NCBI GenBank assembly: GCA_013140705.1
Contig: JABFSH010000041.1
Location: 1-60,082, forward strand
Direction of reading: 5' to 3'
DNA length: 60,082 nucleotides
Source: Methylococcaceae bacterium
GTDB lineage: Bacteria; Pseudomonadota; Gammaproteobacteria; Methylococcales; Methylomonadaceae
The notes beneath the pieces were generated by a model that was given only the letters and a program-made list of their open reading frames with translations, did no database searches and was not told where the DNA came from. A program made the translations under genes and the position numbers. Position 1 is the stretch's first letter. Every line of letters starts with the position of its first letter. This document shows, piece after piece, positions 16,564 to 25,997 of the stretch.

Positions 16564-17450
16564 TGCGTTATCTCATCTACCCTCTCGTACCTTTCCTCGT
16601 GCTGCTAACCGCTGTATCGCTCGCTTGTATTCTGGCCTACTTCGTGATGCTGGGCATTGGGGATCATTTTCCTCTACGCAAGATTATCAGCAAATCCTCG
16701 CAAATACTGCTTGTGCTGAGCATTTTCCCTGCGATGAAAATACTCAACATCAACAGGACTCAACTGGGTTTTGCCGAAAAACCGCTCTTTTTAAAGCAGC
16801 TACTACAAGGATTCGTATTGGGATTTTTCACTCTAATCCCGGTTTTTATCGTTCTATATGTCCTAAAAATTAATGTCATTGATGACGCACAACAATGGAC
16901 TGCCAGTCTGGTAGCCAAAAAAATGTTGATCGCCCTATTTTTTGCATTGATTATTTCACTGATTGAAGAACCACTTTTCCGGGGCATTCTCATCACCGGG
17001 TTAAACAAAAAATTACCGGTCATTGCCGCCATTTTAATCAGCTCAATTTACTATGCGGGCCTGCATTTCCTGGACAGCCACATCGAAATACCGTATCAAA
17101 ACATAACCTGGTTCAGCGGATTTACGCTGATGAGCGATGCTTTCACCGGCTTGTTGAACCCGGAATTTGTCTCGACCTTCCTTGCATTATTTATGGTTGG
17201 CATATTTTTGGCCGGTGTCAGAACCCAAATAAAGTCAAGCTTGGGCTTGTGTATCGGCTGTCATACTTGCTGGGTCTGGCAAATTAAAATGAGTAAAAGT
17301 CTCTTTAATACCGATTTCAACTCACCCTATGCCTTTCTGGTCAGTCATTATGATGGCGTGATTGGTCCTCTAGTAACCGGCTGGTTAATGCTGGCTCTTG
17401 TCTTTTTTTGGCTATTCCGTAAAAAAATGCTCTTGAATACCGACCGCTAA
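16560..17450 (+). CDS. CPBP-family intramembrane metalloprotease
   Basis: A 296-residue membrane protein with about eight hydrophobic segments. The CPBP/Abi motifs are visible: SLIEEPLFRGILITGL (the EExxxR box, with two Glu and Arg) and SSIYYAGLHFL with a metal-ligand His; a further LGLCIGCHTCWVW segment supplies a second His. Bacterial members are Rce1-like glutamate-type proteases, some acting in bacteriocin immunity. The substrate is unknown. The start overlaps the rsmE stop by four bases. A perfect palindrome follows the gene at 17527-17542. Confidence 0.85.
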   Translation: MMRYLIYPLVPFLVLLTAVSLACILAYFVMLGIGDHFPLRKIISKSSQILLVLSIFPAMKILNINRTQLGFAEKPLFLKQLLQGFVLGFFTLIPVFIVLYVLKINVIDDAQQWTASLVAKKMLIALFFALIISLIEEPLFRGILITGLNKKLPVIAAILISSIYYAGLHFLDSHIEIPYQNITWFSGFTLMSDAFTGLLNPEFVSTFLALFMVGIFLAGVRTQIKSSLGLCIGCHTCWVWQIKMSKSLFNTDFNSPYAFLVSHYDGVIGPLVTGWLMLALVFFWLFRKKMLLNTDR

Positions 17451-17502
17451 ACCAGTACAACTGTAACCGACATTCCACCGCCTAAAACAAACGCTATTTT
17501 TC

Positions 17503-17542
17503 TATAATATGTTAAAATTCAAAGCCGCCAGATTAATCTGGC
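17503..17542 (+). promoter_or_regulatory. Candidate promoter and operator of the phosphofructokinase gene
   Basis: A TATAAT box at 17503-17508 lies about 75 bases before the ATG. Nineteen bases after it is a perfect 16-bp palindrome, GCCAGATTAATCTGGC (17527-17542). No good -35 box is seen. The palindrome could be an operator just after the transcription start or, followed by a T-rich stretch, a weak terminator of the preceding operon. Confidence 0.4.
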
Positions 17543-17581
17543 TATTTGCTTTTAACTCCAAACCACACCTATTTTATAATC

Positions 17582-18811
17582 ATGAACAAGCCCAAAAAAG
17601 TCGCAATTCTTACAGCAGGCGGTCTGGCGCCTTGCCTTAATTCCGCCATCGGCAGCCTTATCGAGCGTTACACAGAGATCGATCCCTCTATCGAAATCAT
17701 TTGCTATCGTAGCGGTTACAAAGGTCTACTGCTCGGCGATTTTTATACGGTAACTCCTGAAGTCCGCGCAAAAGCCGGTCTTCTGCAAAAGTTTGGCGGC
17801 TCACTGATTGGCAATAGCCGTGTCAAGCTGACCAATATCAAGGACTGTATCAAACGTGGTCTCGTTCAGGAAGGTCAGGATCCGCAAAAAGTTGCTGCCG
17901 ACCAGTTGGTAAAAGATGGCGTTGACATTCTTCACACCATTGGTGGCGATGACACCAATACAGCTGCCGCCGATCTGGCTGCTTTTCTGGCAAAAAACAA
18001 CTATGGTCTGACCGTTATCGGGCTACCCAAAACAGTAGACAATGATGTCTTTCCCATCAAGCAGTCACTGGGTGCCTGGACCGCAGCCGAGCAAGGCGCT
18101 CGCTATTTCTGGAACGTGGTTGCCGAAAACAATTCCAACCCGCGCATGCTGATTGTCCATGAAGTCATGGGACGCAGTTGCGGCTGGTTGACCGCTGCCA
18201 CCGCCGTGGAATACCGCAAACTATTGGATCGTGCGGACTGGCTGCCTGAACTGGGACTTGATCGTGCTGCGTTTGAAGTGCATGGCGTATTTATCCCCGA
18301 GATGGGCGTTGATCTGGCTGCCGAAGCCAAGCGTCTTCGGGCAGTGATGGATAAAGTCGACTGCGTGAATATATTTGTTTCCGAAGGCGCCGGCGTCGAA
18401 GCCATCGTTGCCGAGTTGCAAGCCAAAGGACAGGACGTACCCCGAGATGCCTTCGGTCACATCAAACTGGATGCCGTGAATCCAGGCAAATGGTTTGGTG
18501 AACAATTCGCTCAGATGATAGGCGCTGAAAAAACCCTGGTGCAAAAATCCGGTTATTTTGCTCGCGCTTCGGCGGCTAACAACGAAGATATTCGCCTGAT
18601 CAAATCCTGTGCGGATCTCGCTGTAGAATGCGCCATTCGCCGTGAACCTGGCGTCATAGGCCATGACGAAGATCGCGGTGGCGTTCTGCGTGCCATTGAA
18701 TTCCCGAGAATCAAAGGTGGAAAACCGTTTGACATAAATACTGACTGGTTCAATCAAACCCTGGCTGATATCGGCCAGACCAAAGGCGCCAAAATGGAAG
18801 TAGGTCACTAA
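17582..18811 (+). CDS. pfp: Pyrophosphate-dependent 6-phosphofructokinase
   Basis: About 409 residues counted from the ATG at 17582; the open frame extends 12 codons further to a TTG, but MNKPKKVAILTAGGLAPCLN is the family N-terminus. The phosphate-donor loop reads GGDDTN (121-126). The second Asp, in place of the Gly of GGDGS in ATP enzymes, is the mark of pyrophosphate users. The substrate motifs PKTVDND (149-155) and EVMGRSCGW follow. It interconverts fructose 6-phosphate and fructose 1,6-bisphosphate reversibly; related methanotroph enzymes also act on sedoheptulose 7-phosphate or ribulose 5-phosphate. It serves the ribulose monophosphate cycle and saves ATP. A strong hairpin follows. Confidence 0.93.
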   Translation: MNKPKKVAILTAGGLAPCLNSAIGSLIERYTEIDPSIEIICYRSGYKGLLLGDFYTVTPEVRAKAGLLQKFGGSLIGNSRVKLTNIKDCIKRGLVQEGQDPQKVAADQLVKDGVDILHTIGGDDTNTAAADLAAFLAKNNYGLTVIGLPKTVDNDVFPIKQSLGAWTAAEQGARYFWNVVAENNSNPRMLIVHEVMGRSCGWLTAATAVEYRKLLDRADWLPELGLDRAAFEVHGVFIPEMGVDLAAEAKRLRAVMDKVDCVNIFVSEGAGVEAIVAELQAKGQDVPRDAFGHIKLDAVNPGKWFGEQFAQMIGAEKTLVQKSGYFARASAANNEDIRLIKSCADLAVECAIRREPGVIGHDEDRGGVLRAIEFPRIKGGKPFDINTDWFNQTLADIGQTKGAKMEVGH

Positions 18812-18818
18812 GACCTTC

Positions 18819-18850
18819 GAGCGAGCGAATGCCGAGGTATTCGCTCGCTC
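18819..18850. terminator. Bidirectional hairpin between pfp and prsK
   Basis: GAGCGAGCGAAT (18819-18830) pairs perfectly with ATTCGCTCGCTC (18839-18850): a 12-bp stem with an 8-base loop. It sits between two convergent genes, 8 bp after the pfp stop. No T run follows on either strand, so termination efficiency is uncertain. Confidence 0.65.
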
Positions 18851-18872
18851 ATCCCGTTCGATTGCTTTCGGC

Positions 18873-20939
18873 TTATTGTTGGACCAACGGCAGCCGGATA
18901 GTAAACGTAGTCCCCGCACCCGGTTGACTGTCGACCGTGATTTCTCCGGAAAATTTCAGAATGTAATCCCGCGCTTCATAGACGCCGATTCCCATGCCTG
19001 CATTACCTTTTGTCGTATCAAAGGGCTTGAACAGGCGCTCGGCGATAAACTTTTCATCCATACCCGAACCCGTGTCAATAACCTTAATCACTGCATACTG
19101 ATCGCATTTACTCAACTCCAGACAAACCTTTCCCTCATCATCGGTAGCTTCCTGAGCATTTTGAACCAAATGCCCAAGAATCGCGGTAATTTTTTCTTTT
19201 TCTGCGAAAACCTTAAGTGTATCGGCACCTAAAATCGATACTTGCAACGCCGGCCTGTTACCCGCTTGCTGTTGCGCAACATCGCTGATGATTTCCGGTA
19301 AATTAACAACAATTTTATTACTTTGATTAACGTTACCCTTTTTTAACTGGCTCAGGATATATTCAATTTTAATCACGACATTTTCCAATGTCGCTATCGA
19401 ATCATCGATGAACTCAGGCTTGTGTTTATGTTTTACTGCATTTTTTACGATCAGCGAAATTTGCGCCACCAGATTTTTCAGATCATGAACCAAATAGGCT
19501 GACAGTCGATTATAAGCTTCAAACTGGCGGGATCTGGACAAGGCATCACTGGCATGACTGAGCGCCAGTGCATTGGTTAACTGCATGCCAATGGTTTTTA
19601 GTAAATCGTGATCTTCCCAATTGAGCCGTCTCGAAATCCTGGCCTGGGTTAACACAACGAAAGCTTCCAGATCATTTTGCCGAAATAACGGAATGATCAG
19701 CCAGACATTTTTTTCTTCTGCATACCAGGCTGACAAATCGACGCCCTCGTACACTTCCGGATTATCGAAAAATTCGACAAAATCAATCACCCATTTTTTT
19801 TCGCTCAGAAACCGGATTAGCGAATCATGACTGTACACCAGTTGCGGTGATGTGAAGCCGAGGTTATTTTGTTCGGCCAGGTAATAATCGTCTTGCTCAT
19901 TTTTTAGCCAGATGCCGCCGCCTGAACTCTCAACCAGATCAACCAGGGTATTGATGATAAAACTGGATAATTCATTAATCGAATCCAGTTGGGAAATAGT
20001 TTTACTCAGCTTGATCCATTCATCCCGATAATCATAGCGATAATGAAAAAAATGCTTGTTGAAATAAAATTTGGCCAAAGCCCTGGCTTTTCCTGATGCA
20101 AACAGGATCAGCAATAACAAAATCGCCAGGAAAATAAAGATGATTTGCGCGATTTCGCCCCAATTGCCACCGTAATCCCTGATGTAAACACCCGCCAGGG
20201 ACATTAAAATCAAATAAAGGCCGGTACCAAAAAGAACTGTCGTGTGAAAGGCAATTTTTCTTGAGAATGAAATTTTTATGGATTCGGACTGAAGACGAAA
20301 AATCGAAATGGCCAGCAAAGGGACAATCAGGGCATTGATAAATCCTCGCGTATCCCATAGCGATGAATCAAGCTTTGAGAACAACAAGGATTTGCTGTAA
20401 ACAATAAAATCGATGATGAACAGTCCACCGATACCGAGGCATAAAAATTTTATAGCCCATCGGAAACCGGTAACGGCATTACGATAGATCTGTTCCACCA
20501 GCATCAAACCCAAAATTGCAAAAATCACGTGTGCAAAAAGACGCAAATCCTGTCCAAGAAATTGCTGAATGGGATAGCGAAATTTCGCATTGGCTTCCAG
20601 AACAAAGATAAATCCGGTCAACACGACCAGCAGTTTCACGGTATGGGAGCGAAATAGCAGCCAGTAATTACCTTCATAGCGCTGGTGCGCCATGATGGCG
20701 CTTAATAAAAACAACAAGGCGGTATTGCGCAAGGTTTCGAATGGCATTACATCGGAAGTCGACAAGGTATTCCGATAGCTAAAAATGGCGATGGTCCCCG
20801 CCCACACCAGAGAAAAAACAACGGCAACAAAAAATGGGAGCGCAACCGGATTTTTTTTCACACCGATCAGGGAAATCGGTAACAGCAACAAATAGGCTAT
20901 GGTTGCTGACAAGTAACTGTAGTAATTAAAATGTTCCAT
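18873..20939 (-). CDS. prsK: PEP-CTERM/exosortase system histidine kinase PrsK
   Basis: A 688-residue sensor kinase. About ten membrane segments fill residues 1-290 (SYLSATIAYLLLLPISLIGV at the front), a GAF-like domain lies at about 310-455, then the phospho-acceptor helix RLSAYLVHDLKNLVAQISLI and an ATPase domain with QNAQEATDDEG, DTGSGMDE and GNAGMGIGVYEARDYI. Length and layout match PrsK, which with the sigma54-type regulator PrsR controls exosortase (XrtA) and PEP-CTERM genes. A prsR gene normally follows prsK, but here the downstream neighbour is the convergent pfp. The PEP-CTERM protein at 2946-5231 is a plausible member of its regulon. Confidence 0.85.
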   Translation of the reverse strand: MEHFNYYSYLSATIAYLLLLPISLIGVKKNPVALPFFVAVVFSLVWAGTIAIFSYRNTLSTSDVMPFETLRNTALLFLLSAIMAHQRYEGNYWLLFRSHTVKLLVVLTGFIFVLEANAKFRYPIQQFLGQDLRLFAHVIFAILGLMLVEQIYRNAVTGFRWAIKFLCLGIGGLFIIDFIVYSKSLLFSKLDSSLWDTRGFINALIVPLLAISIFRLQSESIKISFSRKIAFHTTVLFGTGLYLILMSLAGVYIRDYGGNWGEIAQIIFIFLAILLLLILFASGKARALAKFYFNKHFFHYRYDYRDEWIKLSKTISQLDSINELSSFIINTLVDLVESSGGGIWLKNEQDDYYLAEQNNLGFTSPQLVYSHDSLIRFLSEKKWVIDFVEFFDNPEVYEGVDLSAWYAEEKNVWLIIPLFRQNDLEAFVVLTQARISRRLNWEDHDLLKTIGMQLTNALALSHASDALSRSRQFEAYNRLSAYLVHDLKNLVAQISLIVKNAVKHKHKPEFIDDSIATLENVVIKIEYILSQLKKGNVNQSNKIVVNLPEIISDVAQQQAGNRPALQVSILGADTLKVFAEKEKITAILGHLVQNAQEATDDEGKVCLELSKCDQYAVIKVIDTGSGMDEKFIAERLFKPFDTTKGNAGMGIGVYEARDYILKFSGEITVDSQPGAGTTFTIRLPLVQQ

Positions 20940-21014
20940 AACGATTGATGAATAAATTGGCCTAGTGATGAGCTGCCCTCACTGGAGTCAGCCGTCAATA
21001 ACAGGATTCGATTT

Positions 21015-21030
21015 AAGGGAACCTCTAAAA
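21015..21030. repeat. Solo end of the GGGAACCTCTAAAA element
   Basis: AAGGGAACCTCTAAAA lies in the 147-bp gap between prsK and the MfnE-like kinase gene. It matches the terminal inverted repeats of the element at 40088-40397 and the right end of the repeat at 53998-54108. No second end is seen here, so it is a remnant or a solo end. Confidence 0.45.
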
Positions 21031-21086
21031 GTCTGTGGTCATCATTACGGCAAACCCAGTCACCTTGCGGCAGAGGAAAATCGCGA

Positions 21087-21647
21087 TCACTGGCAAAAAC
21101 CATCCTTATCCACCACCTGCCACAGAAACGGCGCTTGTGAAACAAAATCGAAAAACGCCCCATCGACGATCTGTTGTTCTGCAAGCTCCCGGGCATTTAA
21201 GCCTCCATTAATCACCACCGACTTGACCACCACGAGCTCTTCCGCGGACAGAGCCCTTGCCAACCAGGCCGCAAGGCTGTCCGACGTAATATTCCAGCTT
21301 GCAGGAATACCTGCCTGATCCAATTCGCAAATATCTGGCGACCAGATAAGGATTTTATTGTGTCTGAATTCCGCCAGTATTTCTTGCACCGATGACACCA
21401 GGATGAAATTCGTTTTAAGGGCCTTAAACAATAAGGCCATTTGTTGCATGGCAAGAATCGCCATGCGATGGGCAGCTATGTCATCAAATTGCCAGCGATG
21501 CTGAGACTGCCTCACCTGATCGGCAAACACCCCGCCACCAGGAACGATAACGACGGTTCTGTCCTGATATTTTTTTTCCACGCCATTGAGGCAGGCGAGC
21601 AGCGCATCCGATTGCAGCAAACTGCCACCGAGTTTGACGACAATCAT
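21087..21647 (-). CDS. Amino-acid-kinase-family protein, MfnE-like (furan cofactor synthesis)
   Basis: A 186-residue kinase of the aspartate/glutamate/uridylate kinase fold: MIVVKLGGSLLQS for the phosphate loop, VIVPGGGVFADQVRQSQ for the nucleotide side, and DIAAHRMAILAMQQM. Proteins of this size in methylotrophs resemble archaeal MfnE, which phosphorylates aminomethylfuranmethanol phosphate on the way to methanofuran. Its ATG overlaps the pabB stop by four bases. pabB makes the aminobenzoate needed for tetrahydromethanopterin as well as folate, so the pair would feed both C1-transfer cofactors. The kinase fold is clear; the exact substrate is inferred from family and context. Confidence 0.7.
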   Translation of the reverse strand: MIVVKLGGSLLQSDALLACLNGVEKKYQDRTVVIVPGGGVFADQVRQSQHRWQFDDIAAHRMAILAMQQMALLFKALKTNFILVSSVQEILAEFRHNKILIWSPDICELDQAGIPASWNITSDSLAAWLARALSAEELVVVKSVVINGGLNARELAEQQIVDGAFFDFVSQAPFLWQVVDKDGFCQ

Positions 21648-23020
21648 TTTACTGACATCGACCGCAACAGATCGAGCATGGCTGAAGCCTTGTCAAAACA
21701 TTCCTGGTATTCATCTTCTACCGATGAATCGTGAACAATGCCGCCACCCGCCCAGAAACGAATCGTTTCATTTGAGTGCACTAAAGTTCGTATGGCTACA
21801 TTGGTGTCCATATTGCCATCGAAGCCGATATAACCGATGGCACCACAATACACGCCTCGACGGTTCGGCTCCAGCTCTTCTATAATTTCCATCGCGCGAA
21901 CTTTAGGCGCACCGGTGATTGATCCACCCGGAAAACAGCTCTTTAATAAATCCAGCGCATGTTGATCAGCTTCCAGTTCGCCGGTAACCGTACTGACCAA
22001 ATGATGGACGGTACTGTAGGTTTCGACAGCAAAGAGTTTGGACACCTTAACCGAACCCTTTTTACAGGTTTTACCAATATCATTGCGGAGCAAATCCACT
22101 ATCATCAAGTTTTCTGCCCTGTCTTTTTCGCTGGTTTCCAGTAACCTAATCTGCATTCTGTCTTCTGCAACATCCTGTTTGCGAGGACGCGTCCCTTTGA
22201 TGGGTTTTGTTTCGACAATGCCGTTCATCAGCTTTAAAAATCGTTCCGGGGAAGAGCTTAGAATCTGAACATCCTGAAAATTCAGATAGCAACTGAAAGG
22301 CGCGGCATTCAATTCGCGCAAGGCCTGATATGCCGACCACGGATCACCTGAACAGTTGGCAACAAAGCGTTGCGCCAGATTGACCTGATAACAATCGCCT
22401 TCTTGCAGATACAGTTTAATCCGGTCAAACGCCTGCCGATAGGCATCGCTATCCATATTGCACTGGATGGCACTCAGTACGCTAAACACCTCAAAACAGG
22501 GCGCTTCCTGCAGTTGACTGAACTGCGACGCCAGGGCGCGCATGGTTTGTTCATCATCAAAATAACCCGTCAGGTAACTTTGCTGCCGATGATGATCGAC
22601 AATTACCGCCCATTGATAGATGCCTACCGCCATTTCCGGGATATGTTCGGCATCATCGCTGCTAACCGGCAACTTCTCCAGTCTTCGAGCCAAATCATAA
22701 GAAAAATAGCCAATCGCACCGCCGTTAAATGGCAAGTCATTGGCGTCCGATAGTGCAGGCAGCAACTGTTGTTTTACCAAATCAAACGGATTGGCGCTGG
22801 ATGTGATGGCAATGCCGTCACGCATGATTTCTGTTGAATCGCCCCGGGTAACGAGAGTACAAACCGGATCACAGGCCAAAATATCGTATCGGCCCTGTTG
22901 GCAATGGGGATAACCGCTATCCAGAAAAACAGCCCACTGTTTGCCTGCCATGGCGGAAAACAGTTTGGCACTGTCGGAAAAATAACGTAGCGGTTGAATA
23001 AATTGTTTTTGTGACGGCAT
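21644..23020 (-). CDS. pabB: Aminodeoxychorismate synthase component I
   Basis: A 458-residue chorismate-utilising enzyme (TrpE/PabB fold). PIKGTRPRKQD holds the Lys typical of PabB rather than anthranilate synthase. Further motifs are SPERFLKL, ENLMIVDLLRNDIGK and SCFPGGSITGAPKVRAMEII. With glutamine amidotransferase PabA it turns chorismate into 4-amino-4-deoxychorismate, the precursor of p-aminobenzoate. The N-terminal domain (about 1-150) is complete; there is no fused PabC lyase. The following MfnE-like kinase gene overlaps it by an ATGA. Confidence 0.93.
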   Translation of the reverse strand: MPSQKQFIQPLRYFSDSAKLFSAMAGKQWAVFLDSGYPHCQQGRYDILACDPVCTLVTRGDSTEIMRDGIAITSSANPFDLVKQQLLPALSDANDLPFNGGAIGYFSYDLARRLEKLPVSSDDAEHIPEMAVGIYQWAVIVDHHRQQSYLTGYFDDEQTMRALASQFSQLQEAPCFEVFSVLSAIQCNMDSDAYRQAFDRIKLYLQEGDCYQVNLAQRFVANCSGDPWSAYQALRELNAAPFSCYLNFQDVQILSSSPERFLKLMNGIVETKPIKGTRPRKQDVAEDRMQIRLLETSEKDRAENLMIVDLLRNDIGKTCKKGSVKVSKLFAVETYSTVHHLVSTVTGELEADQHALDLLKSCFPGGSITGAPKVRAMEIIEELEPNRRGVYCGAIGYIGFDGNMDTNVAIRTLVHSNETIRFWAGGGIVHDSSVEDEYQECFDKASAMLDLLRSMSVK

Positions 23021-23193
23021 TTGATACGTTGTTTACCGGTCAAGCCTCAAGAAAGAAGGGTGTTGTATAAACAAGCGTGCTTAATCCGGCAATAATTATA
23101 AGATATCCGGCGTCATTCAACGATAATCGAGGATAGGTCTTTTAGGAATTGAAAGTGCAGCTATTGTACCATTAATTCAAATCCTATCGACTT

Positions 23194-25950
23194 TCACTCA
23201 GAAAAACGCTTGAACAGGCCTTTTTCCAGTTCAATCAACAAATAAATAACCAGTCCAAGGGCTACGATGATCAGCCATTCAAAGGTTTCGATAGGTGCAG
23301 TACCAAATAACTGGTTCATCGGCGACCAGTACGTCAATAACAATTGCGCGAAAATCATCAGCAGGACGCCTACGATGAGCCAGCGATTTGACCATACCCC
23401 TACCATGAATAATGAATTTGTTAACGAACGGCAGTTGAACAAATAAAAAACCTGTCCGATCACAAACATGTTTACCGCCACCGTTCGCGCAGCCTGTAAC
23501 GACTGACTGTGCGCCAAGTGCCATTCAAATAACCCAAATGCACACGTCAAAAGCATCAGCCCCACCAAAACGATACGTAGCGTTAATCGGCGTGTAAAAA
23601 TAGGCTGCGTAGGCGATCGCGGTTTCCTGAGCATCAAGCCTGGCTCCTTCGGCTCAAAGGCCAGCATCAGTCCCAGCAATACCGCCGTACTCATATTGAT
23701 CCACAAAATCTGTACCGGCGTAATCGGTAAGGCCACATCGGCGAATACAGCCGCAGCAATCACCAAACCTTCGCCCAAATTAGTCGGCAACGTCCAGGCA
23801 ATAAATTTCTCCAGGTTATCAAAGACACCCCGGCCCTCCTCCACAGCCGCTTCAATCGTGGAGAAATTATCATCGGTCAAAACAATCGCTGCCGCTTCCT
23901 TGGCGACATCCGTGCCACTTTTCCCCATCGCCACGCCAATATTGGCCTGTCGCAATGCCGGTGCATCATTGACACCATCTCCGGTCATTGCCACGATATT
24001 GCCTTTTAGCTGCAAGGCCTCGACCAGGCGCAGTTTTTGTTCAGGTGAAATACGGGCATAAATATCGTAAGCATCGACAATATCGACATATTTCTCCTGG
24101 GCTATACCGGCCAGCTCTGACCCGCTCATCACGTGCCCTTGTACGGGGATGTTAAATAACCTGTGAAAACGACCTGGTCGCAATAAACCGAGATTGATGG
24201 CAATGGCTCTGGCTGTACCGGGGTGATCGCCAGTAATCATTTTTACCCGTATCCCCGCCGCCTGACAGGAGGCGATGGAGGCTGCGGCTTCAGGTCTGGG
24301 AGGGTCCAGCATGGCCTGAATACCGATAAATGTTAATCCTTCCTTTAAGTCATCGTGCCCAACCGATTGCTCGTCACCCGGACTGTTTCGACGTGCAAAA
24401 GCAATGATACGTAATCCCTGGCCGGCCAGAAGTTCAACGAGTCGGTGTATGGCATTCAGATCGAGCGGGATGACATGCAGTTGCTCATCAAAAGCATTAC
24501 TGCAGCGCGTCACAATACTCTCTACAGAGCCTTTAAGATAAATGTGTTGTTCATCAAGCGAACGGTTTTGGTGTAAGGTCGCCATAAACTGATGCTGCGC
24601 TTCAAAAGGCAACGTATCCAGACGGGGGTGATTACCATTCACTTCAGCATGATCGAATCCGGCTTTATGCGCTGATACCAGCAAAGCCCCTTCCGTAGGA
24701 TCGCCATCTATCTGCCATCCGTCGTCCGTTTTATATAGGCGCGCTTCATTACATAGCAGTCCGGCCTTCAGGCATTCTCCTAACGCCGGATGGTTATCAA
24801 GCGTGATGCTCTCTCCATCGAGGAAAAAGCACCCCTCAGGCTCATAGCCGGAACCACTCGCCTGAAAAATTACGCCACTGACTGCAACGGTTTTTACCGT
24901 CATTTGATTTTGGGTCAATGTCCCTGTTTTATCGGTGCAAATGACGGTAGTGCTACCCAATGTTTCTACGGCCGGCAACTTTCGCACGATGGCATGCCGT
25001 TTCGCCATCCGCGACACACCGATTGCCAGGGTAATGGTCAATGCTGCCGGCAAGCCCTCAGGAATAGCGCCTACCGCCAACGCAACCGACGCCATGAACA
25101 TGCTGAGCGCCGATTCTCCACGCAACCAGCCTATTAAAAAAGTCAGTGCCGCGCATCCTAAAATAACCCATAACAACCATTGGCTGAACTGAGAAATTCT
25201 AAGCATCAACGGCGTTTCCAACTCAGTGGCCGTTACCATCATTCGGTTGATGCGACCTATTTCGCTGCGGTCGCCAGTTTCAACAACCACGCCCGTTGCT
25301 GTCCCGTAAGTCACCAGCGTTGAGAAATACGCCATATTCAGTCGATCAGCCAGTACAGTCTCGGCCGCCAGGGCAGTCAGTTTCTTTGCAACAGGTGCTG
25401 ATTCCCCCGTCAGGGAAGACTCATCTATCTGTAACTCCCTGATCTTTATCAAAACCAAATCAGCCGGCACTTTGTCACCGGACGTTAAAAAAACCATGTC
25501 GCCGGGTACCAGTTCGACGGCCGGAATATCGCGTTTTTGCCCGTTACGCAAAACCGTAGCCCGAATATTCATTTTTTTGGCGAGGGACTCAATGGCGTGT
25601 AAGGCATGGGATTCCTGGATAAAACCAATGATTGCGTTGAGCAAAACAACACCGGCTATGACACTGGAATCCACCCATTCCTGCAAAAATGCTGTTACTA
25701 CGGCCGCAGCTATCAACAAATAGACGAGCGGCTGATGAATCTGTAGTAAAAACAACAGAAAAGGATTTTTGCCTTTTTTGGGCGTCAACGCATTCTGTCC
25801 GAAGACATTACGTCGTAGCTGAACTTCATGCTCATCCAGTCCACGATTACCATCTGATTGCAGGGCTTGGAGGACACTTTCCGGCGTCATGGCATGCCAG
25901 TCCTTAAAAGAACCAGCCTGTAACGAAAATGGCGGACGATTATCTGTCAT
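23194..25950 (-). CDS. P2-type cation-transporting ATPase
   Basis: A 918-residue P-type ATPase. Actuator motif TGES is at 181-184, PEGLP in membrane segment 4 at 297-301, and the phosphorylated Asp340 is in DKTGTLTQNQM. The hinge is TGDGVNDAPALRQA. Ten membrane segments are expected, six of them in the last 230 residues. The PEGLP motif and length place it with the Ca2+/Na+/H+ P2 group (PacL/CtpF-like), exporting cations from the cytoplasm; the ion cannot be set from this alone. It starts 47 bp after the stop of the Old Yellow Enzyme gene upstream. Confidence 0.92.
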   Translation of the reverse strand: MTDNRPPFSLQAGSFKDWHAMTPESVLQALQSDGNRGLDEHEVQLRRNVFGQNALTPKKGKNPFLLFLLQIHQPLVYLLIAAAVVTAFLQEWVDSSVIAGVVLLNAIIGFIQESHALHAIESLAKKMNIRATVLRNGQKRDIPAVELVPGDMVFLTSGDKVPADLVLIKIRELQIDESSLTGESAPVAKKLTALAAETVLADRLNMAYFSTLVTYGTATGVVVETGDRSEIGRINRMMVTATELETPLMLRISQFSQWLLWVILGCAALTFLIGWLRGESALSMFMASVALAVGAIPEGLPAALTITLAIGVSRMAKRHAIVRKLPAVETLGSTTVICTDKTGTLTQNQMTVKTVAVSGVIFQASGSGYEPEGCFFLDGESITLDNHPALGECLKAGLLCNEARLYKTDDGWQIDGDPTEGALLVSAHKAGFDHAEVNGNHPRLDTLPFEAQHQFMATLHQNRSLDEQHIYLKGSVESIVTRCSNAFDEQLHVIPLDLNAIHRLVELLAGQGLRIIAFARRNSPGDEQSVGHDDLKEGLTFIGIQAMLDPPRPEAAASIASCQAAGIRVKMITGDHPGTARAIAINLGLLRPGRFHRLFNIPVQGHVMSGSELAGIAQEKYVDIVDAYDIYARISPEQKLRLVEALQLKGNIVAMTGDGVNDAPALRQANIGVAMGKSGTDVAKEAAAIVLTDDNFSTIEAAVEEGRGVFDNLEKFIAWTLPTNLGEGLVIAAAVFADVALPITPVQILWINMSTAVLLGLMLAFEPKEPGLMLRKPRSPTQPIFTRRLTLRIVLVGLMLLTCAFGLFEWHLAHSQSLQAARTVAVNMFVIGQVFYLFNCRSLTNSLFMVGVWSNRWLIVGVLLMIFAQLLLTYWSPMNQLFGTAPIETFEWLIIVALGLVIYLLIELEKGLFKRFSE

Positions 25951-25997
25951 TTAAAAAGGTTGCCATAAGTTTCAGATACCAAAAACATCTGCCAGCA

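Noticed and set aside
20897-21196. 99-codon minus-strand frame after the MfnE-like gene
   Set aside because: It overlaps the MfnE-like gene in another frame and crosses the GGGAACCTCTAAAA repeat end; its protein looks like out-of-frame translation.
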